Below, one piece after another: positions 51,629 through 59,646 of a stretch of 64,000 bases of DNA (the stretch's first letter is position 1; every line of letters starts with the position of its first letter). The position numbers and the translations under genes were made by a program. Location of the stretch: assembly GCF_001447195.1 (NCBI RefSeq), contig NZ_LFRI01000415.1, forward strand, positions 1 through 64,000, given 5' to 3'. Below the pieces are notes generated by a model. That model made no database searches. It saw only the letters and a program-made list of their open reading frames with translations, and was not told the DNA's origin. The DNA is from Aquabacterium parvum. Lineage in GTDB: Bacteria > Pseudomonadota > Gammaproteobacteria > Burkholderiales > Burkholderiaceae_C.

Positions 51629-53686
51629 ATGGCCGAATCCGTCCGCTTCAACGATCACGTGCAAGAGCAGCTGGGGCGAGCACCCGAGCTGGCACAACGC
51701 ATCGTCGCCCGCACCCAGGCCGCGCTGCGCGACAGCGGCACCGACCTGTCCCTGGCACAGGACCGCAACCTGCTGTTCGGCGTGGCCGAAGCCGTGCAGG
51801 CGCGGCGCGCCGACTTCGAATCCGCCCTGACCCAGCACATCCAGGACGAAGTCCGCGCCACACAGGGCGACGGCCCCAGCGGACGCAAGCTGCACGAGAT
51901 GACCATCGATCAGCTCACCCTGGTCGACGAGAACCAGGCAGAGCAGGACATCGAGATCTCGCGCACCGTGCAACTCATCGACCTGGTGGCCGAGTGGGAG
52001 TTGCGCGAACTCCAGGCCTGCACATCGGCGCTGCAAGGCGACACGACCCCACGCCCGCACACCAACCCCCTGCGCCCGGCTGTGTTCGCACGGGCGCTCG
52101 GCGCCGCTACGCGGGTGCTGCCGCTGTCCGCCGGCGAGCGCAACATGCTGCTGCGCCTGACCGGTCGAGTGCTGGCGGACTGCCTGCGCGAGCACTACCG
52201 CGAGGTGTCGGCCACGCTGAGGTCCCTGGGCTGCGACCCGGTGCCTTTCAAGGCCGTCACCCACCCGCGACGCAGCGCCCCGCCCTCGTCCCTGATCGTC
52301 ACCCAGCCTGGCGCCCTGCAGAGCCTGCTCGATCGCATGCCGCTGCCCCCGCCTCCCGCGGCCCCCGTTGCGGCGGTGGCTGCCCAGGCTGGCGACCTCA
52401 CTTTCGGTGTGCTCTCGCGCAAGCTCGACGAGCTCAACGATCCGCAAGGCTTGGCTGCGCGTCGAAGCCAGGCGCAAGTTTCACGGCTGCTGAGCACCCT
52501 GTTCCAGCAGATGCAGGCCGATGCCGAGGTGCCCGCGCCGGTGCGCCAGCTGATCGGCCAGATGGAGCCGGTGCTGCAACGCGCCGCACAGCAAGACACC
52601 TGGGTGCTGCGCAGCGACCAGCACCCTGCCTGGCGCCTCATCAACCAGATGGCGGCCTACGCAGCCGGCTACAGCGAGAACGACGCGGTTGCGCTGCGCG
52701 GTTTCCTGGCTTTCATGCAGCCACGCGTGGCGCGCATGCTGCCTGAGCCCGGCCCCGGCAGCGTCGAGCTCGAAACCACGCTCAAGGAGATGCAGCAGTT
52801 CATCGTCTCCCAAAGCCAGGCAGCCGTTCAGCAAGCCCCCCAGGCCGTGGCCCGACTGCGCGAGGCCGACCAACGCCTGACCCTTCACCCCTTGCTGCAA
52901 CAGCAAGTCGCCAACCAGGTGGAACTGGTCAAGCTGCCTCAGGTCATCAAGGACTTCCTCTGCGGCCCCTGGGTCGAGGTGCTCACGCACACCATGGCCA
53001 CCACCTCGCCCGAGGACGACGAGTCGCAAGCCATGCTGTGCGTGGTCGACGACCTGGTGCAAAGCCTGCAAAGGCCCGAGAGCCTCGACGCACGCGAGGC
53101 CCTGCGCCGCAAGCTGCCAGACCTGAGCAACCGGCTGCAGCGAGGCATGGCCAGCATCAACATGCCGAGAAGCGAGCAGGACACCCTGCTCGAAGCCCTC
53201 ATGCGCATGCACACCCGCGTGCTCATGGCCACACCCAAGCCACCCAAGATCGAACGCGAGCGCACCGGTTTCGAGTCCAGCACCCTGGCCAACCTCGACG
53301 CCCTGCTCGACGACTTGCGCTTTGCGCAGGCCGATGGCCGCCCGCTCGACACCAACCTGGGCTCCTTGCCCACGGTGCCCATGGCCTTTGGCGAGAACGC
53401 CGACGACGCGGCCATCCTGGCGCGCCGCCGTCAGTGGGCCGATGCCCTCACCCCGGGCACCTGGTGCAAGCTCTTCATGCAAGGCCAATGGACCACGGCC
53501 CGCCTGCTGTGGGTCAGCGAAAACCGCCAGTTCTACATGTTCGGCAGCGACCTGGCCGGCCGCCTGCACTCCCTGAGCCGCCGCGCCCTCGAGCGCCTGC
53601 GCGCCGAAGGCCTGGCCACCAGCCTGGAAGACCGCAGCCTGATGCAGCGCGCCGTCGACAGCATGGTGCAGGAGCTCGACAGCTGA
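51629..53686 (+). CDS. DUF1631 family protein
   Basis: The 685-aa protein begins with the typical block LAQDRNLLFGVAEAVQARRADFE and is mostly helical. It ends with a beta-rich region, GTWCKLFMQGQWTTARLLWV, which resembles a PilZ-like end. DUF1631 is widespread in beta- and gamma-proteobacteria without an assigned role. The mid-part NMLLRLTGRVLADCLREHYR is conserved. It is divergent from flhB with 279 bp between, where promoters should lie. Confidence 0.85.
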   Translation: MAESVRFNDHVQEQLGRAPELAQRIVARTQAALRDSGTDLSLAQDRNLLFGVAEAVQARRADFESALTQHIQDEVRATQGDGPSGRKLHEMTIDQLTLVDENQAEQDIEISRTVQLIDLVAEWELRELQACTSALQGDTTPRPHTNPLRPAVFARALGAATRVLPLSAGERNMLLRLTGRVLADCLREHYREVSATLRSLGCDPVPFKAVTHPRRSAPPSSLIVTQPGALQSLLDRMPLPPPPAAPVAAVAAQAGDLTFGVLSRKLDELNDPQGLAARRSQAQVSRLLSTLFQQMQADAEVPAPVRQLIGQMEPVLQRAAQQDTWVLRSDQHPAWRLINQMAAYAAGYSENDAVALRGFLAFMQPRVARMLPEPGPGSVELETTLKEMQQFIVSQSQAAVQQAPQAVARLREADQRLTLHPLLQQQVANQVELVKLPQVIKDFLCGPWVEVLTHTMATTSPEDDESQAMLCVVDDLVQSLQRPESLDAREALRRKLPDLSNRLQRGMASINMPRSEQDTLLEALMRMHTRVLMATPKPPKIERERTGFESSTLANLDALLDDLRFAQADGRPLDTNLGSLPTVPMAFGENADDAAILARRRQWADALTPGTWCKLFMQGQWTTARLLWVSENRQFYMFGSDLAGRLHSLSRRALERLRAEGLATSLEDRSLMQRAVDSMVQELDS

Positions 53687-53799
53687 TTGCCACGACTCGC
53701 CGGGTCGATCGGTCTGCGGCATCATTGCCATGAGCACATCGCAGCGAGCACCCACGCCCATCGCGATGATGAAAACGCCTGGGATGAGGAACCAACACC

Positions 53800-54474
53800 A
53801 TGTACACGCTGCACATCGCCAACAAGAACTACTCTTCGTGGTCGCTGCGGCCCTGGTTATTGATGACCGAGCTGGGACTGACCTTCGAAGAAAGGCTCGA
53901 GCCTTTCGGCGAGGTCGAGTTCACCCGCTTCTCGCCCACCGGCAAGGTGCCTTGCCTGCACGACGGCGGACGCGTCATCTGGGACTCGCTGGCCATCACC
54001 GAGTACCTGGCAGAACGCCACCCCGGCGTGTGGCCCACCGATGCCACCGCTCGGGCCTGGGCCCGCTGCGCCAGCGCCGAGATGCACTCAGGTTTTTTTG
54101 CCCTGCGCGAGACCTGCACCATGAACTGTGGCCTGCGCATCCGCCTGCCGGCATGGCCTGCGGCGGTGAAGGCCGACTGGCAACGCGCCGAGGCGATATG
54201 GCAAGAGGGCCTGCAGCGCTTTGGGGGCCCCTTCCTGGCAGGAGATCGGTTCACGGCGGTGGATGCCTTCTTCGCGCCCCTGGCTTTTCGGGCCCAGACC
54301 TACTCGCCCGAGCTGGGCCAGGTCGGGCAAGGCTACGTTCAAAGGCTGCTCGCCCTGCCCAGCATGCAGCGCTGGTACCAGCAGGCCCTGGCCGAGACCT
54401 GGCGCGACGAGCCCCACGAGGCCGATGCGCGGGGCAAAGGCCAGTGGCTGCAGGACCTTCGCCAGCCCGGCTGA
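53800..54474 (+). CDS. Glutathione S-transferase family protein
   Basis: The 224-aa protein begins YTLHIANKNYSSWSLRPWLL (thioredoxin-like fold with a Ser at the active site), then TGKVPCLHDGGRVIWDSLAITEYLAE (split at HDG) and a helical C-terminal domain (GPFLAGDRFTAVDAFFAPL). The type is common in proteobacteria; its substrate is unknown. It is convergent with spoVR, four bases apart. Confidence 0.88.
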   Translation: MYTLHIANKNYSSWSLRPWLLMTELGLTFEERLEPFGEVEFTRFSPTGKVPCLHDGGRVIWDSLAITEYLAERHPGVWPTDATARAWARCASAEMHSGFFALRETCTMNCGLRIRLPAWPAAVKADWQRAEAIWQEGLQRFGGPFLAGDRFTAVDAFFAPLAFRAQTYSPELGQVGQGYVQRLLALPSMQRWYQQALAETWRDEPHEADARGKGQWLQDLRQPG

Positions 54475-54478
54475 AGCC

Positions 54479-56035
54479 TCACTCCATGTTCGCTGGCACC
54501 ACCGTCCAGTGCTGACGGGTGTCGCCGTGCGAATTGACGCTTTCCATGTGAACCGGGAAGCCCCACAGCCGCGCCACGTGTTTGAGCACCTCGCGCGTGC
54601 TGTCGTGCAGCGGGCGGTCGTTGTGCTGCGTGTGACGCAGCGTCAGCGACCGATCACCTCGCAGGTTCACGCTCCAGACCTGGATGTTGGGCTCGCGCGA
54701 GCCCAGGTCGTACTGGCGTGACAAGGTCTCGCGCAGCGCACGGTAGCCCGTGTCATCGTGGATGGCGCTGACCTCGTACTCGCTGGCCTTCTCGTCGTCT
54801 CGGATGGCGAAGAGTCGGAAGTCGCGCATCACCTTCGGCGAAAGGAACTGGCCGATGAAGCTCTCGTCCTTGAAGTTGCGCATGGCGTAGTCCAGCGTCT
54901 TGAGCCAGGCGTGTTCTTCCTTGGGCGTGTTTTCAGCCGAGCCCGCGAAATCGGGGAACCAATGCCGGTCTTCCGGCGTGGGCTTCTCGCAGATGCGCTT
55001 GAGGTCGGTGTACATCGCAAAGCCCAGCGCGTAGGGGTTCAGGCCGCTGTAGGCGCGGTGGCCCACCGGCGGCTGGAACACCACGTTGGTGTGCGACTGC
55101 AGCCACTCCATCATGATGCCGTCGGTCAGGTAGCCGTCGTCGTACATGGTGTTGAGCAGCGTGTAATGCCAGAACGTGGCCCAGCCTTCGTTCATGACCT
55201 GGGTCTGGCGCTGCGGGTAGAAGTACTGCGCCACCTTGCGGACGATGCGCACGATCTCGCGCTGCCAGGGCTCGAGCAGCGGCGCGTGCTTCTCGATGAA
55301 GTACAGCAGGTTCTCTTGCGGCTCGGCCGGGAAGCGCCTGACGGCTTCTTCTTCCTGCCGGTCAGCGCGCCGGGGCAGCGTGCGCCACAGGTCGTTGACC
55401 TGCTGCTGCAGGTAGGCCTCGCGCTCTTCGCGGCGGGCCAGTTCCTTGTCCAGGGACAGCTTGCCCGGTCGGCGGTAGCGGTCCACGCCGTGGTTCATCA
55501 GCGCGTGGCAGCTGTCGAGCAACTCTTCAACAGCGTCGATGCCATGGCGCTCTTCACAGCGCGCCACGTAGTTCTTGGCGTAGACCAGGTAGTCGATGAT
55601 CGACCCCGCGTCCGTCCACATGCGGAAGAGGTAGTTGCCCTTGAAGAAGCTGTTGTGCCCGTAGGCCGCGTGCGCGATCACCAGGGCCTGCATGGCCATG
55701 GTGTTCTCCTCCATCAGGTAGCTGATGCACGGGTTGGAGTTGATGACGATCTCGTAGGCCAGGCCCATGTGGCCGCGGCGGTAGTTCTTCTCGGTGGCGA
55801 TGAACTCCTTGCCGTACGACCAGTGGCGGTAGTTAACCGGCATGCCCACGCTGGCGTAGGCGTCCATCATCTGCTCGGCGGTGATGATCTCGAGCTGATT
55901 GGGGTAGGTGTCGAGCCCGAAGCGCTGCGCCGTGGCGCGGATGACGTCGTGGTACTCCTCGATCAGGTCGAAGGACCAGTCCGACAGCCCCGGCAAGGGT
56001 TTCTCGGCTCGATGGGGCGTCAGCAAGGCACTCAT
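54479..56035 (-). CDS. ycgB: SpoVR family protein (YcgB)
   Basis: The 518-aa cytosolic protein has the SpoVR blocks DTYPNQLEIITAEQMMDAYAS, GMPVNYRHWSYGKEF, NPCISYLMEENTMAMQALVIAHA (split at MEE) and VMNEGWATFWHYTLLNTMYD. In Bacillus the homologue affects the spore cortex; in proteobacteria it clusters with yeaG-yeaH and has been linked to starvation survival. Its start overlaps yeaH by 4 bp (ATGA). Confidence 0.94.
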   Translation of the reverse strand: MSALLTPHRAEKPLPGLSDWSFDLIEEYHDVIRATAQRFGLDTYPNQLEIITAEQMMDAYASVGMPVNYRHWSYGKEFIATEKNYRRGHMGLAYEIVINSNPCISYLMEENTMAMQALVIAHAAYGHNSFFKGNYLFRMWTDAGSIIDYLVYAKNYVARCEERHGIDAVEELLDSCHALMNHGVDRYRRPGKLSLDKELARREEREAYLQQQVNDLWRTLPRRADRQEEEAVRRFPAEPQENLLYFIEKHAPLLEPWQREIVRIVRKVAQYFYPQRQTQVMNEGWATFWHYTLLNTMYDDGYLTDGIMMEWLQSHTNVVFQPPVGHRAYSGLNPYALGFAMYTDLKRICEKPTPEDRHWFPDFAGSAENTPKEEHAWLKTLDYAMRNFKDESFIGQFLSPKVMRDFRLFAIRDDEKASEYEVSAIHDDTGYRALRETLSRQYDLGSREPNIQVWSVNLRGDRSLTLRHTQHNDRPLHDSTREVLKHVARLWGFPVHMESVNSHGDTRQHWTVVPANME

Positions 56036-57333
56036 GCGTCCACTCCTTCCTTCTTGAACAGTTCGCGAAAGACCGGGTAGATCTGCGAGGCCTCCAGCAC
56101 CTTGCGCATCGCAAAGTGCTTGTGGGTTTCGGCCAGGCTCAGGTACTCGTCCCAGAGGTTTTGCTCGGTCTGGGCCACCTGCACGTAGGCGTAGTAGCGC
56201 ACCAGGGGCAAGATCTTTTCTTCCAGGATCTCCTTGCAGCGGCTGGAGTCGTGGTGCCAGTTGTCGCCGTCGGAGGCCTGGGCCACGTACAGGTTCCACT
56301 CGCTGGTGGGGTAACGGGCGCGGATGACCTCGTCGAGCAGCACCAGCGCGCTGGAGACCACGGTGCCGCCGGTTTCGGTGGCGTGGAAGAAGTCGTCTTC
56401 GTTGACCTCTTGCGCTTGCGTGTGATGGCGGATGAAGACGAGCTCGATCTTGTCGTAGTGCCTTGTCAGGAACAGGTACAGCAGGATGAAGAAGCGCTTG
56501 GACAGCTCCTTGCGCTGCTCGTCCATCGAGCCGGAGACGTCCATCACGCAGAACATGACGGCCTTGGTGGTGGGCACCGGCACCTTGACCCGGCTGCGAA
56601 AGCGCAGGTCTATCGGATCGAGGAAGGGGATGCCCGCCACGCGGCCACGCAGGTGCCTGATGCGCGCCTCGAGTTGTTCGATCTCGATCGCGTGATCATG
56701 GTCGAGCGCGTCATCGCCCTCTTGTTTCTCCGCTCGCAGCGCAGCCATGCGCTCTTCCAGCTCTTCGATCTCGCGGCGGCTGCTGGCACCCAGCGCGATG
56801 CGCCGGCCCAGCGCACCCCGCATCGAGCGCACCACGTGCAGGTTGTTGGGCGTGCCGTCGTTGCTGAAGCCGGCGCGGTGGCTCTTCCACTCCGGCACCT
56901 CGGCCAGCGCGGTCTTGACCATGTTGGGCAAGGCCAGGTCCTCGAAGAAGACCTGCATGAACTCTTCCTTGCTCAGGCTGAAGACGAAGTCGTCCTCGCC
57001 TTCGCCGGAGTCGCTGGCATCGCCAGATCCGCTGCCCTGCCCGCCGCCGCCCTGGGGTTTTTCGATGCGGTCGCCGCGCACGTACTCGCGGTTGCCGGGG
57101 TGCACCACGTCACGCGTGCCACCGTCACCGTGGCGGAACACCGGCTCACCCAGGTCCCGTTTGGGGATGGCGATGTCCTCGCCCTTTTCGATGTCGCGGA
57201 TGCTGCGGCCATTGATGGCCCGCTGCACGGCTTCGCGGACCTGGTCCTTGTGGCGGCGCAGGAAGCGCTCGCGGTTGCCGATGGATTTGTTCTTCCCCGC
57301 GAGGCGTCTGTCGATGATGTGTTGCCGTGTCAT
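56032..57333 (-). CDS. yeaH: YeaH/YhbH family vWA protein (DUF444)
   Basis: The 433-aa protein starts RRLAGKNKSIGNRERFLRRH, then a Gly/Ser/Asp linker (about 95-115) and a von Willebrand A domain with a MIDAS-like VMDVSGSMDEQRK (about 268). It is partner of the PrkA/YeaG kinase in the stress operon. It is coupled to ycgB downstream and separated from prkA by a repeat-bearing 115 bp gap. Confidence 0.94.
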   Translation of the reverse strand: MTRQHIIDRRLAGKNKSIGNRERFLRRHKDQVREAVQRAINGRSIRDIEKGEDIAIPKRDLGEPVFRHGDGGTRDVVHPGNREYVRGDRIEKPQGGGGQGSGSGDASDSGEGEDDFVFSLSKEEFMQVFFEDLALPNMVKTALAEVPEWKSHRAGFSNDGTPNNLHVVRSMRGALGRRIALGASSRREIEELEERMAALRAEKQEGDDALDHDHAIEIEQLEARIRHLRGRVAGIPFLDPIDLRFRSRVKVPVPTTKAVMFCVMDVSGSMDEQRKELSKRFFILLYLFLTRHYDKIELVFIRHHTQAQEVNEDDFFHATETGGTVVSSALVLLDEVIRARYPTSEWNLYVAQASDGDNWHHDSSRCKEILEEKILPLVRYYAYVQVAQTEQNLWDEYLSLAETHKHFAMRKVLEASQIYPVFRELFKKEGVDA

Positions 57334-57360
57334 GTACGCAGTCCGCCGTTTTTATCCAAG

Positions 57361-57442
57361 CGGCCACCACGGATCCGGCTTCGCCGGGCCGCTGGTGGCG
57401 CCCCCTTGAGGGGGAGCGCCGGAAGGCGCTCGGGGGTGGGCC
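57361..57442. repeat. REP-like palindromic element
   Basis: Several short palindromes stand side by side: GGCCACCA...TGGTGGCGCC flanking CCGGCTTCGCCGG, then CCCCCTTGAGGGGG, then GCGCCGGAAGGCGC. Similar intergenic elements with a CCCCCTTGAGGGGG core recur in Comamonadaceae-type genomes. It lies between prkA and yeaH. Confidence 0.65.
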
Positions 57443-57448
57443 ATCAGA

Positions 57449-59371
57449 TCAAGAGCTCTTCCTCACGCGCAGGTACCACTCGCACAGCAGGCGAACCTGC
57501 TTGGCCGTGTAGCCCTTCTCGACCATGCGGTTGACGAAGTCCTCGTGCTTCTTGACCTCGTCGGCACTGGCCTTGGCGTTGAAGCTGATGACCGGCAACA
57601 GCTCTTCGGTGTTGCTGAACATCTTCTTCTCGATCACCGTGCGCAGCTTTTCATAGCTGGTCCACAGCGGGTTCTTGCCGCCGTTGTTGGCCCGCGCCCG
57701 CAACACGAAGTTGACGATCTCGTTGCGGAAGTCCTTCGGATTGGCGATGCCGGCGGGCTTTTCGATCTTCTCGAGCTCGGCGTTGAGCGAGCCGCGGTCG
57801 AAGATCTCGCCCGTGTCGGTGTCGCGGTACTCCTGGTCCTGGATCCAGTAGTCGGCGTAGGTCACGTAGCGGTCGAAGATGTTCTGACCGTACTCGGAGT
57901 AGCTCTCCAGGTAGGCCGTCTGGATCTCCTTGCCGATGAACTCCGCGTAGCGCGGCGCCAGCATCTCCTTGATGTAGGCGATGTACTTCTGCTCGGTCTC
58001 GGCCGGGAACTGCTCGCGCTCGATCTGCTGCTCCAGCACGTACATCAGGTGCACGGGGTTGGCCGCCACCTCGGTGCTGTCGAAGTTGAAGACCTTGGAG
58101 ATGATCTTGAAGGCAAAGCGAGTGGAGATGCCGCTCATGCCCTCGTCGACGCCAGCATAGTCGCGGTACTCCTGGATGGACTTGGCCTTGGGGTCGGTGT
58201 CCTTGAGGCTCTCGCCGTCATAGACCTGCATCTTGCTGTAGATGCTCGAGTTCTCGGGCTCCTTGAGGCGGGTGAGGATCGCGAACTGCGACATCATCTT
58301 GAGCGTGCCCGGGGCGCACGGTGCCTGGCTCAGCGACGAACCCCTCACCAGCTTCTCGTAGATCTTGATTTCCTCGCTCACGCGCAGGCAATACGGCACC
58401 TTGACGATGTAGATCCGGTCGAGGAAGGCCTCGTTGTTCTTGTTGTTGCGGAAGGCCTTCCACTCGCTTTCGTTCGAGTGGGCCAGCACCACACCGTCGA
58501 AGGGGATGGCGCCGAAGCCTTCGGTGCCCTTGAAGTTACCTTCTTGTGTGGCCGTCAGCAGCGGGTGCAGCACCTTGATCGGCGCCTTGAACATTTCCAC
58601 GAATTCAAGCAGGCCCTGGTTGGCCAGGCACAGGCCACCGGAGTAGCTGTAGGCGTCCGGGTCGTCCTGGGCGTAGGTTTCGAGCTTGCGGATGTCGACC
58701 TTGCCGACCAGCGAGCTGATGTCCTGGTTGTTCTCGTCACCCGGCTCGGTCTTGGCGATGCCGACCTGCTTGAGGATGCTCGGGTAGCGCATGACCACCT
58801 TGAACTGGCGGATGTCGCCACCGAATTCTTCCAGGCGCTTGACGGCCCAGGGGCTGAGGATGCGCTGCAGGTAACGGCGCGGGATGCCGTATTCCTTTTC
58901 CAGGATCGGGCCGTCTTCCGTCGGATCGAACAGGCCCAGCGGCGACTCGTTCACGGGCGAGCCCTTGATGGCGTAGAACGGCACCTTCTCGGCCAGCAGC
59001 TTGAGGCGCTCGGCGATCGACGACTTGCCGCCGCCCACCGGGCCCAGCAGGTAGAGGATCTGCTTCTTTTCTTCGAGGCCCTGCGCGGCATGGCGGAAGT
59101 AGCTCACCACCTGTTCGATGGCGTCTTCCATGCCGAAGAACTCTTCGAAGGCCGGGTAGATCTTGATGACCTTGTTGGTGAAGATGCGAGACAGGCGCGG
59201 GTCGTTGCGCGTGTCGATCATCTGGGGCTCACCGATGGCCAGGAGCATGCGCTCGGCGGCGGTGGCAAACGCGGTCTTGTCGCGTTTGCAGATGTCGAGG
59301 TACTCCTCGAGGGAGTATTCCTCTTCGCGGGTGCGCTCGTAGCGGGCGGCGAAATTGCTGATCACGTCCAT
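57449..59371 (-). CDS. prkA: Serine protein kinase PrkA (YeaG)
   Basis: The 640-aa AAA+-fused kinase has Walker A LLGPVGGGKSSIAERLKLLA (about 109), YAIKGSPVNESPLGLF, and the C-terminal PrkA kinase region. E. coli YeaG is induced by nitrogen and stationary-phase stress and influences stress tolerance. It is first gene of a prkA-yeaH-ycgB operon. The upstream 275 bp contain a 9-bp inverted repeat. Confidence 0.95.
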   Translation of the reverse strand: MDVISNFAARYERTREEEYSLEEYLDICKRDKTAFATAAERMLLAIGEPQMIDTRNDPRLSRIFTNKVIKIYPAFEEFFGMEDAIEQVVSYFRHAAQGLEEKKQILYLLGPVGGGKSSIAERLKLLAEKVPFYAIKGSPVNESPLGLFDPTEDGPILEKEYGIPRRYLQRILSPWAVKRLEEFGGDIRQFKVVMRYPSILKQVGIAKTEPGDENNQDISSLVGKVDIRKLETYAQDDPDAYSYSGGLCLANQGLLEFVEMFKAPIKVLHPLLTATQEGNFKGTEGFGAIPFDGVVLAHSNESEWKAFRNNKNNEAFLDRIYIVKVPYCLRVSEEIKIYEKLVRGSSLSQAPCAPGTLKMMSQFAILTRLKEPENSSIYSKMQVYDGESLKDTDPKAKSIQEYRDYAGVDEGMSGISTRFAFKIISKVFNFDSTEVAANPVHLMYVLEQQIEREQFPAETEQKYIAYIKEMLAPRYAEFIGKEIQTAYLESYSEYGQNIFDRYVTYADYWIQDQEYRDTDTGEIFDRGSLNAELEKIEKPAGIANPKDFRNEIVNFVLRARANNGGKNPLWTSYEKLRTVIEKKMFSNTEELLPVISFNAKASADEVKKHEDFVNRMVEKGYTAKQVRLLCEWYLRVRKSS

Positions 59372-59442
59372 GCTGACCTCCTCGTCAACGACCTGTCCGA
59401 ATGACCTGTCTGTTCAACGCCTGAAGATCGGCCCGGTTTACC

Positions 59443-59549
59443 CGTCTGGTGACACCGGCGCGACCACTCAAGCATCGCCTTCACACCAAAGATCGTGGAA
59501 ATCACACCTTCGAGGTGGGCAAAGAAAAGTGCCTTTTACCCACCAGACG
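59443..59549. promoter_or_regulatory. Inverted repeat upstream of prkA
   Basis: CGTCTGGTG (59443-59451) recurs as CACCAGACG (59541-59549), each flanked by a TTTACCC-type sequence. The pair lies 70-180 bp upstream of prkA, divergent from nothing, and could be operator sites. No clear sigma-54 promoter was found. Confidence 0.35.
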
Positions 59550-59646
59550 GTGTGAACCCGTCGCCCCTATCTTGCACCTTTTTTCGGGTTTGCGTGCGGC
59601 AGCCCAACAACAAACGGTGACTGCGGGGCAACTTCAACGCATCGAC

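Noticed and set aside
59530-59600. A sigma-54 promoter for prkA (GGCAC...TTTGC on the minus strand)
   Set aside because: The GG and GC elements are 11 bp apart instead of 10, so it should not function as a standard sigma-54 promoter.
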